From positions 93,435-157,434 of the forward strand of contig JAECUM010000816.1 in NCBI GenBank assembly GCA_016617855.1: 64,000 nucleotides of DNA, in the 5' to 3' direction. A program made the position numbers and the translations under genes. Each line of letters opens with the position of its first letter. The first letter of the stretch is position 1. The DNA comes from Megalonaias nervosa (Eukaryota; Mollusca; Bivalvia; Unionida; Unionidae). The notes beneath the pieces were generated by a model. The model searched no databases. It was not told where the DNA came from and saw only the letters and a program-made list of their open reading frames with translations. Positions 59,141-64,000 of the stretch are shown piece after piece.

Positions 59141-60330
59141 CCGTGTCGGCCTATTCTGCACGTCGGGTAATTTTGCACAACGATACGTCATTTCTGTAAA
59201 CATTGGATCACGTGTAGTTTTTGGTCGAAAATCCAACTTGTATCATGTAAGAACTATCGTCCTTTAATTAAGGAGAGTGATATTCATCAATGTAAAGGAG
59301 GGGGGAGGTGGAACGTGCCGTGCGATGTGAAACGTGTGTGTGTGTGCCCCTCTGTTAATTGATTTGGCGATCGTTATCTAGAGGATGACCTCCCTCGATG
59401 TTATTGCCCAGTGTGAATAGATAGATAGAACATTGACAGAGAACTGAGCAAGACTATTAAGAAGAAATAAAACAAATACGAGCCCCCTTAGACAATAAAA
59501 ATAAAATAAATTTAATTAATTAAACATAAACTAAAATTGCAATTACAATCCAACCGATTTACATTAATGGAATATAATAGCAGTGTTCAATTTACGGATT
59601 CATTCATTATAGTAACGAGTGGTGATAGAGTACAATGTCCACGCCAGACTTGCATCACCTGGCGTCGTTCTCTCTTGACTTTGTGTATTCCACGTCTAGC
59701 GTGTATGTTTGGGTCTTCCTTTTGACCCTTCTATTCTGAACTCTCTATTTGCGGACTTCTCTCTTGGACTGTCCTCATCGGGTTTCTCGGGGAGGATATA
59801 GAAAGCTGTTCCCTTAAATGACAAGATTACGACTAAAGCTATATATGTTCACCACCTATCCGTATATATAAATTTCTCTTACTTCCGTTATTCAGAGACG
59901 TAAATAGCTATCCACACAGCATAAATTCTGACATAATGTGACCCTAACGATTAACGGTCCTTACAAATTTACAGTATTTGAGGTAAGGTACAATCGTTAT
60001 CTATAGTTACAAATGACCATTGCAATATACCAAGTCTGACTTTATTTAAACAGATCATCGTTCCTGCTCCACGCGGCAATTGATTAGCAATTGACACGTG
60101 TGCTGTATACAGACAACGCTGCGTATACATCAGCATACAATACTATACGTCTTCTTACAGCTGGCTAGCAAGTTCCACTCAATAAGATAAATGCTCGATT
60201 ACTATTGCTTAAGATTCAATAAATTCTAGCTTACAGTAACAAATAACCTGCAAGATCATTTGGGCATTACAAAATCATATATAAATATGCAATTATCATT
60301 AACTCACGATAAACTGTATCATCCTACAGA
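59141..60330. other. Intergenic, no supported gene
   Basis: No domain or splice-phase pair recognised; GC is slightly higher than average around 59620-59800. Confidence 0.35.
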
Positions 60331-60334
60331 CAAA

Positions 60335-60425
60335 GGAAATTAATTCATAAATCCCTATAAAATACCACACATTTGAATATTTGGATTATTCATAAATCCC
60401 TATGAAATACTACATATTTGCATAA
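60335..60425. repeat. Local duplication of a 45-bp unit
   Basis: ATTCATAAATCCCTATRAAA and TACYACAYATTTG occur twice. Confidence 0.7.
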
Positions 60426-62436
60426 AACCAAACAACAAAATAGAAAATTACATGGAAATTAAAACTGCGTACCTTAATGCTGTTTCTTTTCCACAGAAAC
60501 CGTGCGTCCTAGCACTATAGCCTGGCCTTTCCTTTCAAGACATCTATCTGGCCTCTCTACTTTGTTAACGAGGGAAAACTCTATTCTCAGGTTTTTCCAC
60601 CGGAGTCTCAAATTCGACTTCTCGCAAGCAAAATTGGACTAAAGAATTCTGAGCCAAGTCGCTACTTTAAATTCAGATTACTTCCAAAGTGTACGCCTTA
60701 ATTTTAACTGACCAATCGAAAGCAACGGTTCCTAAATTTCCCCCAAAATAATCATGTCTTTCATCAGATTTTGACAGCCTAGGATATGGTGCAAGCAGCT
60801 TTACTTTGAAGATCAATTATTTGACATAAGGTCTCCTCCAAACAGATACGGTCGGTAATTCTAATGTACTCTCTGCCAATATACCGTTACGATGACTGGG
60901 TCAATTCCACTGAAGCTTAAACGTATGCCCTTTTATGTTTCACAGATGAAACAAGGGAAATATCAAAGTGAACTTTCTCAAAGACTTTTCTGGCTTGACT
61001 ATGATAAAATTTTAATGCACAATTTATTCAACTTTAGGATCCAGTACTTCTTCAAAATTCGACACATTACAAAACCCCACTTGTACAACCACAGTTAATT
61101 TTATAACTATATGTTTAATAACTATTTCATGATATTAACAATACTACATTTATAAGATATTTATATTTACATACCAAATGTTACAAATAGTACAAAATAC
61201 ATATTTTCAATGTTGTCTCATTTTTCTCCATTTTCTTCCTTTCGGCCTCCTTTGCTGGTGGTGGCGGGGCTCTCGTCTTTTTTTTTTGTACATGTTTCCA
61301 TTATGAGTATATCCTCGTCATCATAAATATTCACACCAAGAGACCACTTTATCTTTGCTGTTGTTTTTTAAATTCGCTCGTTACGATGCAAACAAGATTT
61401 CTGGAAATGTTCATTAATATTTAATCCAAATAGTTGTTATGCTTTTCAAAACGATTTTAAGTAAATGGCATGTATTCAAAATTATCTGATTAAAGGAAAA
61501 GAAAACAGTAACAGATATCAAGTAAGAATTCATATCAACAATGTGGTGGTAGAAACGAAGCAGAAAGTACAAATCGAATGACGGTATAGGAAGCGTGTTA
61601 CCTAGAAGCGCGTCAGTTGATAAATTCGGGTTCTTAAAAAACTGTTTCCAATTGTTACGGAGACAAACAATCTTTTACATGAGCTCAAGACCACCCATAA
61701 CCTTGTTATACTGAACTTGGTCGCATTTAGTGAATTCGACATTTTGATTAATTTTTCCGCACAAACATCAGGTCCATACGCATATCAGGTTTCTTGAACA
61801 TTTGCAATACAATACCCATCCAAGGATATGAGTTAGTAATCGTGTCGCACTACAACACAAAACGCTCCTTGTTTTCTGCTAAAGTGGTGGCCGTCTAGAA
61901 TGGCTCGGCTTACAGGCATTGAATATTTTTGTGTCTTCATCTTTCTTCATCACGAAGAAATTTATGAAGATGGGAAGCAATCTATTAGAGCAATGGACTT
62001 TTGCACGAAACACGCCCTCTCAAATCAGTTGATATTGATTTGTTACTCTGATTTTGTCAAAACTATTATCAATCAAGACTCTATTGTGTAACTGCTAACA
62101 TTATTCGACATGCTTTGGCGTTTTTGCATAGGGATAGTGTCCATACAAGTATCATCTTTGTTATCTTTGGTCATGGGATATTTGTTTTAAAAAATTTTAT
62201 TCGATCTAAATAAAACAATTCAGTTTTGGGGTGTGGGGTGTAGTGGGGTTGTCCATAATAACTAAAGGAAGGCATTACATTTTAATACTTCTAGAATCGG
62301 TATTTTAGTTATAAAAAACTTACTGTTGTCCGTACGCTACTACTTTTCCAAGAACAACAAAATCTGAAATGAAACAGAATTTATGCACGATTCCAATAAT
62401 TAGGTAACAATTAAGACTGTAATAGAACATACACCT
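60426..62436. other. Intergenic, no supported gene
   Basis: Frames of 60-70 codons (for example 60892-61098, 61900-62091) have no recognised domain. Confidence 0.35.
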
Positions 62437-62448
62437 TCCTTTTCAAGG

Positions 62449-62756
62449 GACCGCTCCGGTGGCCTTGTGGTTAGAGCGTCCGCCTCGGATGCGGGAGGTC
62501 GTGGGTTCGAACCCCGGCCGAGTCATACCAAAGATTTATAAAAATGGAACAAACTGCTCCCTCGCTTGGCGCTCAGCATTAGGAGGTTAGTGTAAGGACT
62601 GGTCGGCCTGGTGTCAGGATAATGTGACTGGGTGGGACATCATGCTACATGTCTGCGGCATGATGCACCAGTGCTAGACATCACTATAAACTGCCACACT
62701 GCAGACATCGTAGCAATATGACTGAAAATTTCGTAAAGCTACGTTAAAAATCCAAA

Positions 62757-62803
<47 letters not shown>

Positions 62804-62808
62804 CACAC
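62449..62808 (+). mobile_element. SINE family 1, best-preserved copy, 12-bp TSD
   Basis: Head CGCTCCGGTGGCCTTGTGG, B box GGTTCGAACCCC, body with GGCATGATGCACCAGTG, and a (CA)n tail interrupted once. TSD TCCTTTTCAAGG at 62437-62448 and 62809-62820 is perfect. Both pol III boxes look intact. Confidence 0.93.
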
Positions 62809-62820
62809 TCCTTTTCAAGG

Positions 62821-64000
62821 TTCCTAATCTTCTTATTTTGAAATTGCAGGTTATATTTGTTTGGTTATTAGACATGCGTGGAGAAAATATGTGAAAAATT
62901 GAAAGACAATATGATGTTTTGCACACAACGAATTCACAAAAACGCGACAAAAGTTTAGTATAACATGCATAGAGAAGGTATTTCCCTTTACTCGTCAGAC
63001 CGGAAGCTATCGAATCTTTGACAGTCACACAGACTTTAATGAACAAGAATATTTTCGATTTGTAGATTATCAGCTTCTAGAAAGAAGTTCTGTTTATGCC
63101 ATTTTCGTCTTTTCATTGCATCATATTTCACTTTTTAATCATTTTCTAGCTTCTGTGTTACTTGATGTCTTCACTCATTCTTGCAAAAACATTAATTATT
63201 TTATTATAAACCAAACACTGGATCATTCCTCTCCAGGACAGCATTGAAACATAATTGTTGAAAATGATAATATAAATTGCAGACGAAGGAGAGATGTAAC
63301 AAGAAATGAAGCAAAGGAGAAACTGTGTATAAATGATAAAGTTTATGCCTCCTGCATTAAGTGCATGCTTATCTCATTCATTATGATTTCTTTGATCCTA
63401 GTCAATTTTTCTTCATTCCTTTCTTTTTTAAAACTTTTTTGTTGCTTTTTTTTCTTTAAAACAAGCATTCACATTCTATTCAAGCTCTAATTAAATTTGT
63501 TTTGACATTGGGTCTATGAACTGTGTTATTGCATTCAAGTTTTATCTCAACAAGATGCTCCTAGTTATTTGTAATATAAACATTGCATTTCAGACCCCGT
63601 GTTAATGTGAAAGTTTATTCGCTGCTTTTGATCGTCTAGCTATATTTATACACACAAATTAAATCTTCTTTAATGAAATTTTTATACCTCGGTAATGATG
63701 CAGGTGTAGTTGTTGTATGATGGGAAAGGTTTCCCAGGCCAATTATTCTAAATTTATTGGTTTCACACATGAACTGGACAATAAATGACCACTGCCTAAA
63801 GCTTTGGCCAGGTCATGTCCGGTCATCCGTAGACTGGCAAGAAAATTAACCGAGGGCAGTCTCAGGACACATTGGGGATTGAAATAACCATAAACGAGTC
63901 TTAAGGTCAGTCCAGGTATCTAAATTGCCAATTTGCATTTTCATTTTTGTAACGGTACTGCTATGGTCAAGATAAAATTCATGAAGACTCTAACGAAACT
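62821..64000. other. Intergenic, no supported gene
   Basis: Nothing recognised on either strand up to the window edge. Confidence 0.35.

Noticed and set aside
62449..62530. Functional tRNA genes (also at 8.7, 12.2, 45.8, 19.95 and 25.6 kb)
   Set aside because: tRNA-like heads are each followed by a shared body, repeat tail and TSD, so they are SINEs.

Overview
This is an AT-rich metazoan nuclear window. No ribosome-binding sites or operons are visible. It holds spliced exons with GT/AG borders, long microsatellites, tRNA-headed SINEs, LINE, Ty3/gypsy and DIRS relics, and TIR transposons with clean target-site duplications (TSDs). The SINE and LINE types look like those of molluscs, so a bivalve or related mollusc is my best guess. 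That is inference from repeat style, not from a diagnostic gene.

Layout: (1) 1-4.6 kb is a decayed endogenous element resembling a large DNA virus of the Polinton/Maverick-adintovirus kind. It has a minus-strand packaging ATPase running off the left edge, a divergent fibre-like gene with repeated MTGNL units and a lectin-like end, and several unidentified broken ORFs. (2) 4.6-5.5 kb holds two copies of a 220-235 bp inverted-repeat element. (3) 5.6-15.3 kb is mostly noncoding: a TATA/Inr promoter candidate, one possible membrane-protein exon, an 8-bp-TSD MITE, SINEs and dispersed repeats. (4) 15.4-40.06 kb is the one convincing host gene, a BTB/POZ C2H2 zinc-finger transcription factor. Its four coding exons have matching phases and add up to a 771-aa protein followed by AATAAA. 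Its introns carry a gypsy relic, TIR elements, inverted SINEs, a tyrosine-recombinase (DIRS-like) relic and tandem arrays. (5) 40-57 kb is intergenic, with LINE fragments, SINEs, a hAT-type MITE and microsatellites. (6) 57.2-59.1 kb has a (TC)25/(GA)24 inverted pair and a 1.2 kb fold-back built of short tandem units. (7) 59.1-64 kb has no gene I can support; one well-preserved SINE with a 12-bp TSD lies near 62.5 kb.

The points most worth following up are the fibre-like viral gene, the composite fold-back at 57.7-58.9 kb, the inverted SINE pair and the (TG)n(TA)n tract beside BTB-ZF splice sites, and the dual splice-site motif at 5.88 kb.
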